Assembly (NCBI GenBank): GCA_037179385.1
Contig: CM074179.1
Span: 4,278,001-4,342,000 of the forward strand
Length of the DNA: 64,000 bases
Direction of reading: 5' to 3'
From: Holothuria scabra
Lineage: Eukaryota > Echinodermata > Holothuroidea > Aspidochirotida > Holothuriidae
In this document: in pieces, positions 34,715 to 47,231 of the stretch
Position numbering within the stretch: position 1 is the first letter of the stretch
Layout: every line of letters starts with the position of its first letter
The notes under the pieces: model-generated
Told to the model about the DNA's origin: nothing
Databases searched by the model: none
Seen by the model: the letters and a program-made list of their open reading frames with translations, nothing else
Position numbers and translations under genes: made by a program

Positions 34715-34901
34715 ATCGCTTCTCGGCCTTTTGGCTAAGATCATGTGTAGTATCTGTTCTTTTCAGCTTAATATCTGAAACGCGACTCATCGAGTCGCTT
34801 GTATATTAAACTGATTTTTGCCACTGGGCTATGGAATAGGAGCTTGCTCCGTCCTAGCCACAGGTTGGCCCGGTCTTGCACTACCTCCGGGATTCGGCCC
34901 A
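34715..34901 (+). ncRNA. U2: U2 snRNA, unit 24
   Basis: G148A. The right arm of the hairpin lacks one G (CCCTTCGGGAG). Confidence 0.97.
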
Positions 34902-35438
34902 CTCCCTTCGGGAGAACATATAATTATGTAAAAACAAGAAATTCCTCAGCTTAGTTAGCAAGTGAGTGACCTGTCAATCACTGCATCCAGGTTCAAAGGG
35001 CATTTCGAATAGTTCACCCCCCCGCAAAAACATCCTTAATCGCTTTTTTTTCATCTTTGCAGGTGCAGCAAACATAACTTAAATTTTTGAACCTAAATGA
35101 CGTCACGACTTTCAAGGCCTCAACCAATCAGAGTACGCCATTGAAATTCAGGCGGTATGTTTAACGAACAGATAGCTGCAGTAAAATTCGGCTGGAATTC
35201 TGAGCCAGATATTTTGTTTCACCGGGAAGCAATGCTTTATTCACGAAGTTGCCCACAGAGCGGACTTGGAAACCGTTAAATTTGCATTTAGGCAACGAAA
35301 TACGGGGGTAAGTTGAATAAAATGTATTATTTAGGAGGCTGAACGATAGTAATCGATCATTAATAGAGGGCGGTTTTGATTTCGTTCATAAGTTTGGGAT
35401 TAAAAAGAGGCATTCATTGCATGGCCCCTTTAATCGGT

Positions 35439-35625
35439 ATCGCTTCTCGGCCTTTTGGCTAAGATCATGTGTAGTATCTGTTCTTTTCAGCTTAATATCT
35501 GAAACGCGACTCATCGAGTCGCTTGTATATTAAACTGATTTTTGCCACTGGGCTATGGAATAGGAGCTTGCTCCGTCCTAGCCACAGGTTGGCCCGGTCT
35601 TGCACTACCTCCGGGATTCGGCCCA
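35439..35625 (+). ncRNA. U2: U2 snRNA, unit 25
   Basis: G148A and the same one-G-shorter hairpin as unit 24, so these two are recent sisters. The upstream flank has GCATTCATTGCAT instead of GCATTTTTTGCAT. Confidence 0.97.
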
Positions 35626-36160
35626 CTCCCTTCGGGAGAACATATAATTATGTAAAAACAAGAAATTCCTCAGCTTAGTTAGCAAGTGAGTGACCTGTCA
35701 ATCACTGCATCCAGGTTCAAAGGGCATTTCGAATAGTTCACCCCCCCGCAAAAACATCCTTAATCGCTTTTTTTCATCTTTGCAGGTGCAGCAAACATAA
35801 CTTAAATTTTTGAACCTAAATGACGTCACGACTTTCAAGGCCTCAACCAATCAGAGTACGCCATTGAAATTCAGGCGGTATGTTTAACGAACAGATAGCT
35901 GCAGTAAAATTCGGCTGGAATTCTGAGCCAGATATTTTGTTTCACCGGGAAGCAATGCTTTATTCACGAAGTTGCCCACAGAGCGGACTTGGAAACCGTT
36001 AAATTTGCATTTAGGCAACGAAATACGGGGGTAAGTTGAATAAAATGTATTATTTAGGAGGCTGAACGATAGTAATCGATCATTAATAGAGGGCGGTTTT
36101 GATTTCGTTCATAAGTTTGGGATTAAAAAGAGGCATTTTTGCATGGCCCCTTTAATCGGT

Positions 36161-36347
36161 ATCGCTTCTCGGCCTTTTGGCTAAGATCATGTGTAGTATC
36201 TGTTCTTTTCAGCTTAATATCTGAAACGCGACTCATCGAGTCGCTTGTATATTAAACTGATTTTTGCCACTGGGCTATGGAATAGGAGCTTGCTCCGTCC
36301 TAGCCACAGGTTGGCCCGGTCTTGCACTACCTCCGGGATTCGGCCCA
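36161..36347 (+). ncRNA. U2: U2 snRNA, unit 26
   Basis: G148A, standard hairpin. Units 26-28 are 722 bp each and look identical, the most homogeneous stretch of the array. Confidence 0.97.
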
Positions 36348-36882
36348 CTCCCTTCGGGGAGAACATATAATTATGTAAAAACAAGAAATTCCTCAGCTTA
36401 GTTAGCAAGTGAGTGACCTGTCAATCACTGCATCCAGGTTCAAAGGGCATTTCGAATAGTTCACCCCCCCGCAAAAACATCCTTAATCGCTTTTTTCATC
36501 TTTGCAGGTGCAGCAAACATAACTTAAATTTTTGAACCTAAATGACGTCACGACTTTCAAGGCCTCAACCAATCAGAGTACGCCATTGAAATTCAGGCGG
36601 TATGTTTAACGAACAGATAGCTGCAGTAAAATTCGGCTGGAATTCTGAGCCAGATATTTTGTTTCACCGGGAAGCAATGCTTTATTCACGAAGTTGCCCA
36701 CAGAGCGGACTTGGAAACCGTTAAATTTGCATTTAGGCAACGAAATACGGGGGTAAGTTGAATAAAATGTATTATTTAGGAGGCTGAACGATAGTAATCG
36801 ATCATTAATAGAGGGCGGTTTTGATTTCGTTCATAAGTTTGGGATTAAAAAGAGGCATTTTTGCATGGCCCCTTTAATCGGT

Positions 36883-37069
36883 ATCGCTTCTCGGCCTTTT
36901 GGCTAAGATCATGTGTAGTATCTGTTCTTTTCAGCTTAATATCTGAAACGCGACTCATCGAGTCGCTTGTATATTAAACTGATTTTTGCCACTGGGCTAT
37001 GGAATAGGAGCTTGCTCCGTCCTAGCCACAGGTTGGCCCGGTCTTGCACTACCTCCGGGATTCGGCCCA
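36883..37069 (+). ncRNA. U2: U2 snRNA, unit 27
   Basis: G148A; like unit 26. Confidence 0.97.
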
Positions 37070-37604
37070 CTCCCTTCGGGGAGAACATATAATTATGTAA
37101 AAACAAGAAATTCCTCAGCTTAGTTAGCAAGTGAGTGACCTGTCAATCACTGCATCCAGGTTCAAAGGGCATTTCGAATAGTTCACCCCCCCGCAAAAAC
37201 ATCCTTAATCGCTTTTTTCATCTTTGCAGGTGCAGCAAACATAACTTAAATTTTTGAACCTAAATGACGTCACGACTTTCAAGGCCTCAACCAATCAGAG
37301 TACGCCATTGAAATTCAGGCGGTATGTTTAACGAACAGATAGCTGCAGTAAAATTCGGCTGGAATTCTGAGCCAGATATTTTGTTTCACCGGGAAGCAAT
37401 GCTTTATTCACGAAGTTGCCCACAGAGCGGACTTGGAAACCGTTAAATTTGCATTTAGGCAACGAAATACGGGGGTAAGTTGAATAAAATGTATTATTTA
37501 GGAGGCTGAACGATAGTAATCGATCATTAATAGAGGGCGGTTTTGATTTCGTTCATAAGTTTGGGATTAAAAAGAGGCATTTTTGCATGGCCCCTTTAAT
37601 CGGT

Positions 37605-37791
37605 ATCGCTTCTCGGCCTTTTGGCTAAGATCATGTGTAGTATCTGTTCTTTTCAGCTTAATATCTGAAACGCGACTCATCGAGTCGCTTGTATATTAAA
37701 CTGATTTTTGCCACTGGGCTATGGAATAGGAGCTTGCTCCGTCCTAGCCACAGGTTGGCCCGGTCTTGCACTACCTCCGGGATTCGGCCCA
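37605..37791 (+). ncRNA. U2: U2 snRNA, unit 28
   Basis: G148A; like unit 26, with one more C in the spacer run. Confidence 0.97.
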
Positions 37792-38328
37792 CTCCCTTCG
37801 GGGAGAACATATAATTATGTAAAAACAAGAAATTCCTCAGCTTAGTTAGCAAGTGAGTGACCTGTCAATCACTGCATCCAGGTTCAAAGGGCATTTCGAA
37901 TAGTTCACCCCCCCCGCAAAAACATCCTTAATCGCTTTTTTCATCTTTGCAGGTGCAGCAAACATAACTTAAATTTTTGAACCTAAATGACGTCACGACT
38001 TTCAAGGCCTCAACCAATCAGAGTACGCCATTGAAATTCAGGCGGTATGTTTAACGAACAGATAGCTGCAGTAAAATTCGGCTGGAATTCTGAGCCAGAT
38101 ATTTTGTTTCACCGGGAAGCAATGCTTTATTCACGAAGTTGCCCACAGAGCGGACTTGGAAACCGTTAAATTTGCATTTAGGCAACGAAATACGGGGGTA
38201 AGTTGAATAAAATGTATTATTTAGGAGGCTGAACGATAGTAATCGATCATTAATAGAGGGCGGTTTTGATTTCGTTCATAAGTTTGGGATTAAAAAGAGG
38301 CATTTTTTGCATGGCCCCTTTAATCGGT

Positions 38329-38515
38329 ATCGCTTCTCGGCCTTTTGGCTAAGATCATGTGTAGTATCTGTTCTTTTCAGCTTAATATCTGAAACGCGAC
38401 TCATCGAGTCGCTTGTATATTAAACTGATTTTTGCCACTGGGCTATGGAATAGGAGCTTGCTCCGTCCTAGCCACAGGTTGGCCCGGTCTTGCACTACCT
38501 CCGGGATTCGGCCCA
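38329..38515 (+). ncRNA. U2: U2 snRNA, unit 29
   Basis: G148A. Last unit with the first-subfamily markers (GAGAACATATAATT after the hairpin, GTGCAGCAAACAT in the spacer). Confidence 0.97.
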
Positions 38516-39051
38516 CTCCCTTCGGGGAGAACATATAATTATGTAAAAACAAGAAATTCCTCAGCTTAGTTAGCAAGTGAGTGACCTGTCAATCACTGCA
38601 TCCAGGTTCAAAGGGCATTTCGAATAGTTCACCCCCCCGCAAAAACATCCTTAATCGCTTTTTTCATCTTTGCAGGTGCAGCAAACATAACTTAAATTTT
38701 TGAACCTAAATGACGTCACGACTTTCAAGGCCTCAACCAATCAGAGTACGCCATTGAAATTCAGGCGGTATGTTTAACGAACAGATAGCTGCAGTAAAAT
38801 TCGGCTGGAATTCTGAGCCAGATATTTTGTTTCACCGGGAAGCAATGCTTTATTCACGAAGTTGCCCACAGAGCGGACTTGGAAACCGTTAAATTTGCAT
38901 TTAGGCAACGAAATACGGGGGTAAGTTGAATAAAATGTATTATTTAGGAGGCTGAACGATAGTAATCGATCATTAATAGAGGGCGGTTTTGATTTCGTTC
39001 ATAAGTTTGGGATTAAAAAGAGGCATTTTTTGCATGGCCCCTTTAATCGGT

Positions 39052-39238
39052 ATCGCTTCTCGGCCTTTTGGCTAAGATCATGTGTAGTATCTGTTCTTTT
39101 CAGCTTAATATCTGAAACGCGACTCATCGAGTCGCTTGTATATTAAACTGATTTTTGCCACTGGGCTATGGAATAGGAGCTTGCTCCGTCCTAGCCACGG
39201 GTTGGCCCGGTCTTGCACTACCTCCGGGATTCGGCCCA
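39052..39238 (+). ncRNA. U2: U2 snRNA, unit 30
   Basis: G at nt 148. First unit with second-subfamily markers (GAGAATATATAATT, GCGAAAAC, GTGCAGAAAACAT), though still with CTGAGCC in its spacer. Followed by the longest C run (16 C), giving the longest unit (733 bp). Confidence 0.97.
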
Positions 39239-39784
39239 CTCCCTTCGGGGAGAATATATAATTATGTAAAAACAAGAAATTCCTCAGCTTAGTTAGCAAG
39301 TGAGTGACCTGTCAATCACTGCATCCAGGTTCAAAGGGCATTTCGAATAGTTCACCCCCCCCCCCCCCCCGCGAAAACATCCTTAATCGCTTTTTTTCAT
39401 CTTTGCAGGTGCAGAAAACATAACTTAAATTTTTGAACCTAAATGACGTCACGACTTTCAAGGCCTCAACCAATCAGAGTACGCCATTGAAATTCAGGCG
39501 GTATGTTTAACGAACAGATAGCTGCAGTAAAATTCGGCTGGAATTCTGAGCCAGATATTTTGTTTCACCGGGAAGCAATGCTTTATTCACGAAGTTGCCC
39601 ACAGAGCGGACTTGGAAACCGTTAAATTTGCATTTAGGCAACGAAATACGGGGGTAAGTTGAATAAAATGTATTATTTAGGAGGCTGAACGATAGTAATC
39701 GATCATTAATAGAGGGCGGTTTTGATTTCGTTCATAAGTTTGGGATTAAAAAGAGGCATTTTTTGCATGGCCCCTTTAATCGGT

Positions 39785-39971
39785 ATCGCTTCTCGGCCTT
39801 TTGGCTAAGATCATGTGTAGTATCTGTTCTTTTCAGCTTAATATCTGAAACGCGACTCATCGAGTCGCTTGTATATTAAACTGATTTTTGCCACTGGGCT
39901 ATGGAATAGGAGCTTGCTCCGTCCTAGCCACCGGTTGGCCCGGTCTTGCACTACCTCCGGGATTCGGCCCA
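39785..39971 (+). ncRNA. U2: U2 snRNA, unit 31
   Basis: G148C (CCACCGGTT). From this unit's spacer on, CTGAGCC is replaced by CTGAACC. Confidence 0.97.
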
Positions 39972-40508
39972 CTCCCTTCGGGGAGAATATATAATTATGT
40001 AAAAACAAGAAATTCCTCAGCTTAGTTAGCAAGTGAGTGACCTGTCAATCACTGCATCCAGGTTCAAAGGGCATTTCGAATAGTTCACCCCCCCGCGAAA
40101 ACATCCTTAATCGCTTTTTTTCATCTTTGCAGGTGCAGAAAACATAACTTAAATTTTTGAACCTAAATGACGTCACGACTTTCAAGGCCTCAACCAATCA
40201 GAGTACGCCATTGAAATTCAGGCGGTATGTTTAACGAACAGATAGCTGCAGTAAAATTCGGCTGGAATTCTGAACCAGATATTTTGTTTCACCGGGAAGC
40301 AATGCTTTATTCACGAAGTTGCCCACAGAGCGGACTTGGAAACCGTTAAATTTGCATTTAGGCAACGAAATACGGGGGTAAGTTGAATAAAATGTATTAT
40401 TTAGGAGGCTGAACGATAGTAATCGATCATTAATAGAGGGCGGTTTTGATTTCGTTCATAAGTTTGGGATTAAAAAGAGGCATTTTTTGCATGGCCCCTT
40501 TAATCGGT

Positions 40509-40695
40509 ATCGCTTCTCGGCCTTTTGGCTAAGATCATGTGTAGTATCTGTTCTTTTCAGCTTAATATCTGAAACGCGACTCATCGAGTCGCTTGTATAT
40601 TAAACTGATTTTTGCCACTGGGCTATGGAATAGGAGCTTGCTCCGTCCTAGCCACAGGTTGGCCCGGTCTTGCACTACCTCCGGGATTCGGCCCA
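40509..40695 (+). ncRNA. U2: U2 snRNA, unit 32
   Basis: G148A in a second-subfamily background. Confidence 0.97.
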
Positions 40696-41231
40696 CTCCC
40701 TTCGGGGAGAATATATAATTATGTAAAAACAAGAAATTCCTCAGCTTAGTTAGCAAGTGAGTGACCTGTCAATCACTGCATCCAGGTTCAAAGGGCATTT
40801 CGAATAGTTCACCCCCCCGCGAAAACATCCTTAATCGCTTTTTTTCATCTTTGCAGGTGCAGAAAACATAACTTAAATTTTTGAACCTAAATGACGTCAC
40901 GACTTTCAAGGCCTCAACCAATCAGAGTACGCCATTGAAATTCAGGCGGTATGTTTAACGAACAGATAGCTGCAGTAAAATTCGGCTGGAATTCTGAACC
41001 AGATATTTTGTTTCACCGGGAAGCAATGCTTTATTCACGAAGTTGCCCACAGAGCGGACTTGGAAACCGTTAAATTTGCATTTAGGCAACGAAATACGGG
41101 GTAAGTTGAATAAAATGTATTATTTAGGAGGCTGAACGATAGTAATCGATCATTAATAGAGGGCGGTTTTGATTTCGTTCATAAGTTTGGGATTAAAAAG
41201 AGGCATTTTTTGCATGGCCCCTTTAATCGGT

Positions 41232-41418
41232 ATCGCTTCTCGGCCTTTTGGCTAAGATCATGTGTAGTATCTGTTCTTTTCAGCTTAATATCTGAAACGC
41301 GACTCATCGAGTCGCTTGTATATTAAACTGATTTTTGCCACTGGGCTATGGAATAGGAGCTTGCTCCGTCCTAGCCACAGGTTGGCCCGGTCTTGCACTA
41401 CCTCCGGGATTCGGCCCA
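41232..41418 (+). ncRNA. U2: U2 snRNA, unit 33
   Basis: G148A. Upstream flank with a 4-G run (ACGGGGTAAG), as seen before unit 18. Confidence 0.97.
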
Positions 41419-41954
41419 CTCCCTTCGGGGAGAATATATAATTATGTAAAAACAAGAAATTCCTCAGCTTAGTTAGCAAGTGAGTGACCTGTCAATCACT
41501 GCATCCAGGTTCAAAGGGCATTTCGAATAGTTCACCCCCCCGCGAAAACATCCTTAATCGCTTTTTTTCATCTTTGCAGGTGCAGAAAACATAACTTAAA
41601 TTTTTGAACCTAAATGACGTCACGACTTTCAAGGCCTCAACCAATCAGAGTACGCCATTGAAATTCAGGCGGTATGTTTAACGAACAGATAGCTGCAGTA
41701 AAATTCGGCTGGAATTCTGAACCAGATATTTTGTTTCACCGGGAAGCAATGCTTTATTCACGAAGTTGCCCACAGAGCGGACTTGGAAACCGTTAAATTT
41801 GCATTTAGGCAACGAAATACGGGGGTAAGTTGAATAAAATGTATTATTTAGGAGGCTGAACGATAGTAATCGATCATTAATAGAGGGCGGTTTTGATTTC
41901 GTTCATAAGTTTGGGATTAAAAAGAGGCATTTTTGCATGGCCCCTTTAATCGGT

Positions 41955-42141
41955 ATCGCTTCTCGGCCTTTTGGCTAAGATCATGTGTAGTATCTGTTCT
42001 TTTCAGCTTAATATCTGAAACGCGACTCATCGAGTCGCTTGTATATTAAACTGATTTTTGCCACTGGGCTATGGAATAGGAGCTTGCTCCGTCCTAGCCA
42101 CCGGTTGTCCCGGTCTTGCACTACCTCCGGGATTCGGCCCA
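41955..42141 (+). ncRNA. U2: U2 snRNA, unit 34
   Basis: G148C and G154T (CCACCGGTTGTCCCGG), just outside stem IV. Confidence 0.96.
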
Positions 42142-42678
42142 CTCCCTTCGGGGAGAATATATAATTATGTAAAAACAAGAAATTCCTCAGCTTAGTTAGC
42201 AAGTGAGTGACCTGTCAATCACTGCATCCAGGTTCAAAGGGCATTTCGAATAGTTCACCCCCCCGCGAAAACATCCTTAATCGCTTTTTTTCATCTTTGC
42301 AGGTGCAGAAAACATAACTTAAATTTTTGAACCTAAATGACGTCACGACTTTCAAGGCCTCAACCAATCAGAGTACGCCATTGAAATTCAGGCGGTATGT
42401 TTAACGAACAGATAGCTGCAGTAAAATTCGGCTGGAATTCTGAACCAGATATTTTGTTTCACCGGGAAGCAATGCTTTATTCACGAAGTTGCCCACAGAG
42501 CGGACTTGGAAACCGTTAAATTTGCATTTAGGCAACGAAATACGGGGGTAAGTTGAATAAAATGTATTATTTAGGAGGCTGAACGATAGTAATCGATCAT
42601 TAATAGAGGGCGGTTTTGATTTCGTTCATAAGTTTGGGATTAAAAAGAGGCATTTTTTGCATGGCCCCTTTAATCGGT

Positions 42679-42865
42679 ATCGCTTCTCGGCCTTTTGGCT
42701 AAGATCATGTGTAGTATCTGTTCTTTTCAGCTTAATATCTGAAACGCGACTCATCGAGTCGCTTGTATATTAAACTGATTTTTGCCACTGGGCTATGGAA
42801 TAGGAGCTTGCTCCGTCCTAGCCACGGGTTGGCCCGGTCTTGCACTACCTCCGGGATTCGGCCCA
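42679..42865 (+). ncRNA. U2: U2 snRNA, unit 35
   Basis: G at nt 148; consensus RNA. Long C run (13 C) follows. Confidence 0.97.
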
Positions 42866-43407
42866 CTCCCTTCGGGGAGAATATATAATTATGTAAAAAC
42901 AAGAAATTCCTCAGCTTAGTTAGCAAGTGAGTGACCTGTCAATCACTGCATCCAGGTTCAAAGGGCATTTCGAATAGTTCACCCCCCCCCCCCCCGCGAA
43001 AACATCCTTAATCGCTTTTTTTCATCTTTGCAGGTGCAGAAAACATAACTTAAATTTTTGAACCTAAATGACGTCACGACTTTCAAGGCCTCAACCAATC
43101 AGAGTACGCCATTGAAATTCAGGCGGTATGTTTAACGAACAGATAGCTGCAGTAAAATTCGGCTGGAATTCTGAACCAGATATTTTGTTTCACCGGGAAG
43201 CAATGCTTTATTCACGAAGTTGCCCACAGAGCGGACTTGGAAACCGTTAAATTTGCATTTAGGCAACGAAATACGGGGGTAAGTTGAATAAAATGTATTA
43301 TTTAGGAGGCTGAACGATAGTAATCGATCATTAATAGAGGGCGGTTTTGATTTCGTTCATAAGTTTGGGATTAAAAGAGGCATTTTTGCATGGCCCCTTT
43401 AATCGGT

Positions 43408-43594
43408 ATCGCTTCTCGGCCTTTTGGCTAAGATCATGTGTAGTATCTGTTCTTTTCAGCTTAATATCTGAAACGCGACTCATCGAGTCGCTTGTATATT
43501 AAACTGATTTTTGCCACTGGGCTATGGAATAGGAGCTTGCTCCGTCCTAGCCACAGGTTGGCCCGGTCTTGCACTACCTCCGGGATTCGGCCCA
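43408..43594 (+). ncRNA. U2: U2 snRNA, unit 36
   Basis: G148A. The upstream flank has ATTAAAAGAGG (one A fewer). Confidence 0.97.
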
Positions 43595-44131
43595 CTCCCT
43601 TCGGGGAGAATATATAATTATGTAAAAACAAGAAATTCCTCAGCTTAGTTAGCAAGTGAGTGACCTGTCAATCACTGCATCCAGGTTCAAAGGGCATTTC
43701 GAATAGTTCACCCCCCCCGCGAAAACATCCTTAATCGCTTTTTTCATCTTTGCAGGTGCAGAAAACATAACTTAAATTTTTGAACCTAAATGACGTCACG
43801 ACTTTCAAGGCCTCAACCAATCAGAGTACGCCATTGAAATTCAGGCGGTATGTTTAACGAACAGATAGCTGCAGTAAAATTCGGCTGGAATTCTGAACCA
43901 GATATTTTGTTTCACCGGGAAGCAATGCTTTATTCACGAAGTTGCCCACAGAGCGGACTTGGAAACCGTTAAATTTGCATTTAGGCAACGAAATACGGGG
44001 GTAAGTTGAATAAAATGTATTATTTAGGAGGCTGAACGATAGTAATCGATCATTAATAGAGGGCGGTTTTGATTTCGTTCATAAGTTTGGGATTAAAAAG
44101 AGGCATTCTTTGCATGGCCCCTTTAATCGGT

Positions 44132-44318
44132 ATCGCTTCTCGGCCTTTTGGCTAAGATCATGTGTAGTATCTGTTCTTTTCAGCTTAATATCTGAAACGC
44201 GACTCATCGAGTCGCTTGTATATTAAACTGATTTTTGCCACTGGGCTATGGAATAGGAGCTTGCTCCGTCCTAGCCACGGGTTGGCCCGGTCTTGCACTA
44301 CCTCCGGGATTCGGCCCA
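44132..44318 (+). ncRNA. U2: U2 snRNA, unit 37
   Basis: G at nt 148. The upstream flank has GCATTCTTTGCAT (one T to C). Confidence 0.97.
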
Positions 44319-44860
44319 CTCCCTTCGGGGAGAATATATAATTATGTAAAAACAAGAAATTCCTCAGCTTAGTTAGCAAGTGAGTGACCTGTCAATCACT
44401 GCATCCAGGTTCAAAGGGCATTTCGAATAGTTCACCCCCCCCCCCCGCGAAAACATCCTTAATCGCTTTTTTTCATCTTTGCAGGTGCAGAAAACATAAC
44501 TTAAATTTTTGAACCTAAATGACGTCACGACTTTCAAGGCCTCAACCAATCAGAGTACGCCATTGAAATTCAGGCGGTATGTTTAACGAACAGATAGCTG
44601 CAGTAAAATTCGGCTGGAATTCTGAACCAGATATTTTGTTTCACCGGGAAGCAATGCTTTATTCACGAAGTTGCCCACAGAGCGGACTTGGAAACCGTTA
44701 AATTTGCATTTAGGCAACGAAATACGGGGGTAAGTTGAATAAAATGTATTATTTAGGAGGCTGAACGATAGTAATCGATCATTAATAGAGGGCGGTTTTG
44801 ATTTCGTTCATAAGTTTGGGATTAAAAAGAGGCATTTTTTGCATGGCCCCTTTAATCGGT

Positions 44861-45047
44861 ATCGCTTCTCGGCCTTTTGGCTAAGATCATGTGTAGTATC
44901 TGTTCTTTTCAGCTTAATATCTGAAACGCGACTCATCGAGTCGCTTGTATATTAAACTGATTTTTGCCACTGGGCTATGGAATAGGAGCTTGCTCCGTCC
45001 TAGCCACGGGTTGGCCCGGTCTTGCACTACCTCCGGGATTCGGCCCA
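44861..45047 (+). ncRNA. U2: U2 snRNA, unit 38
   Basis: G at nt 148; consensus RNA and hairpin. Confidence 0.97.
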
Positions 45048-45586
45048 CTCCCTTCGGGGAGAATATATAATTATGTAAAAACAAGAAATTCCTCAGCTTA
45101 GTTAGCAAGTGAGTGACCTGTCAATCACTGCATCCAGGTTCAAAGGGCATTTCGAATAGTTCACCCCCCCGCGAAAACATCCTTAATCGCTTTTTTTCAT
45201 CTTTGCAGGTGCAGAAAACATAACTTAAATTTTTGAACCTAAATGACGTCACGACTTTCAAGGCCTCAACCAATCAGAGTACGCCATTGAAATTCAGGCG
45301 GTATGTTTAACGAACAGATAGCTGCAGTAAAATTCGGCTGGAATTCTGAACCAGATATTTTGAAGTGCACCGGGAAGCAATGCTTTATTCACGAAGTTGC
45401 CCACAGAGCGGACTTGGAAACCGTTAAATTTGCATTTAGGCAACGAAATACGGGGGTAAGTTGAATAAAATGTATTATTTAGGAGGCTGAACGATAGTAA
45501 TCGATCATTAATAGAGGGCGGTTTTGATTTCGTTCATAAGTTTGGGATTAAAAAGAGGCATTTTTTGCATGGCCCCTTTAATCGGT

Positions 45587-45773
45587 ATCGCTTCTCGGCC
45601 TTTTGGCTAAGATCATGTGTAGTATCTGTTCTTTTCAGCTTAATATCTGAAACGCGACTCATCGAGTCGCTTGTATATTAAACTGATTTTTGCCACTGGG
45701 CTATGGAATAGGAGCTTGCTCCGTCCTAGCCACGGGTTGGCCCGGTCTTGCACTACCTCCGGGATTCGGCCCA
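45587..45773 (+). ncRNA. U2: U2 snRNA, unit 39
   Basis: Consensus RNA; hairpin arm CTCGC instead of CTCCC. Its upstream flank has TTTTGAAGTGCACCGGG instead of TTTTGTTTCACCGGG (45359-45375), at the same motif where the array begins at 17793. Confidence 0.97.
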
Positions 45774-46316
45774 CTCGCTTCGGGGAGAATATATAATTAT
45801 GTAAAAACAAGAAATTCCTCAGCTTAGTTAGCAAGTGAGTGACCTGTCAATCACTGCATCCAGGTTCAAAGGGCATTTCGAATAGTTCACCCCCCCCCCC
45901 CCGCGAAAACATCCTTAATCGCTTTTTTTCATCTTTGCAGGTGCAGAAAACATAACTTAAATTTTTGAACCTAAATGACGTCACGACTTTCAAGGCCTCA
46001 ACCAATCAGAGTACGCCATTGAAATTCAGGCGGTATGTTTAACGAACAGATAGCTGCAGTAAAATTCGGCTGGAATTCTGAACCAGATATTTTGTTTCAC
46101 CGGGAAGCAATGCTTTATTCACGAAGTTGCCCACAGAGCGGACTTGGAAACCGTTAAATTTGCATTTAGGCAACGAAATACGGGGGTAAGTTGAATAAAA
46201 TGTATTATTTAGGAGGCTGAACGATAGTAATCGATCATTAATAGAGGGCGGTTTTGATTTCGTTCATAAGTTTGGGATTAAAAAGAGGCATTTTTTGCAT
46301 GGCCCCTTTAATCGGT

Positions 46317-46503
46317 ATCGCTTCTCGGCCTTTTGGCTAAGATCATGTGTAGTATCTGTTCTTTTCAGCTTAATATCTGAAACGCGACTCATCGAGTCGC
46401 TTGTATATTAAACTGATTTTTGCCACTGGGCTATGGAATAGGAGCTTGCTCCGTCCTAGCCACGGGTTGGCCCGGTCTTGCACTACCTCCGGGATTCGGC
46501 CCA
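46317..46503 (+). ncRNA. U2: U2 snRNA, unit 40
   Basis: G at nt 148; consensus RNA and hairpin. Confidence 0.97.
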
Positions 46504-47044
46504 CTCCCTTCGGGGAGAATATATAATTATGTAAAAACAAGAAATTCCTCAGCTTAGTTAGCAAGTGAGTGACCTGTCAATCACTGCATCCAGGTTCAAA
46601 GGGCATTTCGAATAGTTCACCCCCCCCCCCCGCGAAAACATCCTTAATCGCTTTTTTTCATCTTTGCAGGTGCAGAAAACATAACTTAAATTTTTGAACC
46701 TAAATGACGTCACGACTTTCAAGGCCTCAACCAATCAGAGTACGCCATTGAAATTCAGGCGGTATGTTTAACGAACAGATAGCTGCAGTAAAATTCGGCT
46801 GGAATTCTGAACCAGATATTTTGTTTCACCGGGAAGCAATGCTTTATTCACGAAGTTGCCCACAGAGCGGACTTGGAAACCGTTAAATTTGCATTTAGGC
46901 AACGAAATACGGGGGTAAGTTGAATAAAATGTATTATTTAGGAGGCTGAACGATAGTAATCGATCATTAATAGAGGGCGGTTTTGATTTCGTTCATAAGT
47001 TTGGGATTAAAAAGAGGCATTTTTGCATGGCCCCTTTAATCGGT

Positions 47045-47231
47045 ATCGCTTCTCGGCCTTTTGGCTAAGATCATGTGTAGTATCTGTTCTTTTCAGCTTA
47101 ATATCTGAAACGCGACTCATCGAGTCGCTTGTATATTAAACTGATTTTTGCCACTGGGCTATGGAATAGGAGCTTGCTCCGTCCTAGCCACGGGTTGGCC
47201 CGGTCTTGCACTACCTCCGGGATTCGGCCCA
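47045..47231 (+). ncRNA. U2: U2 snRNA, unit 41 (last uninterrupted)
   Basis: Consensus RNA. The spacer after it is a hybrid: left part like units 31-40, right part (from about 47620) like the retrotransposon-bearing units. Its C run is interrupted by a T (CACCCTCCCGCG). Confidence 0.97.
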
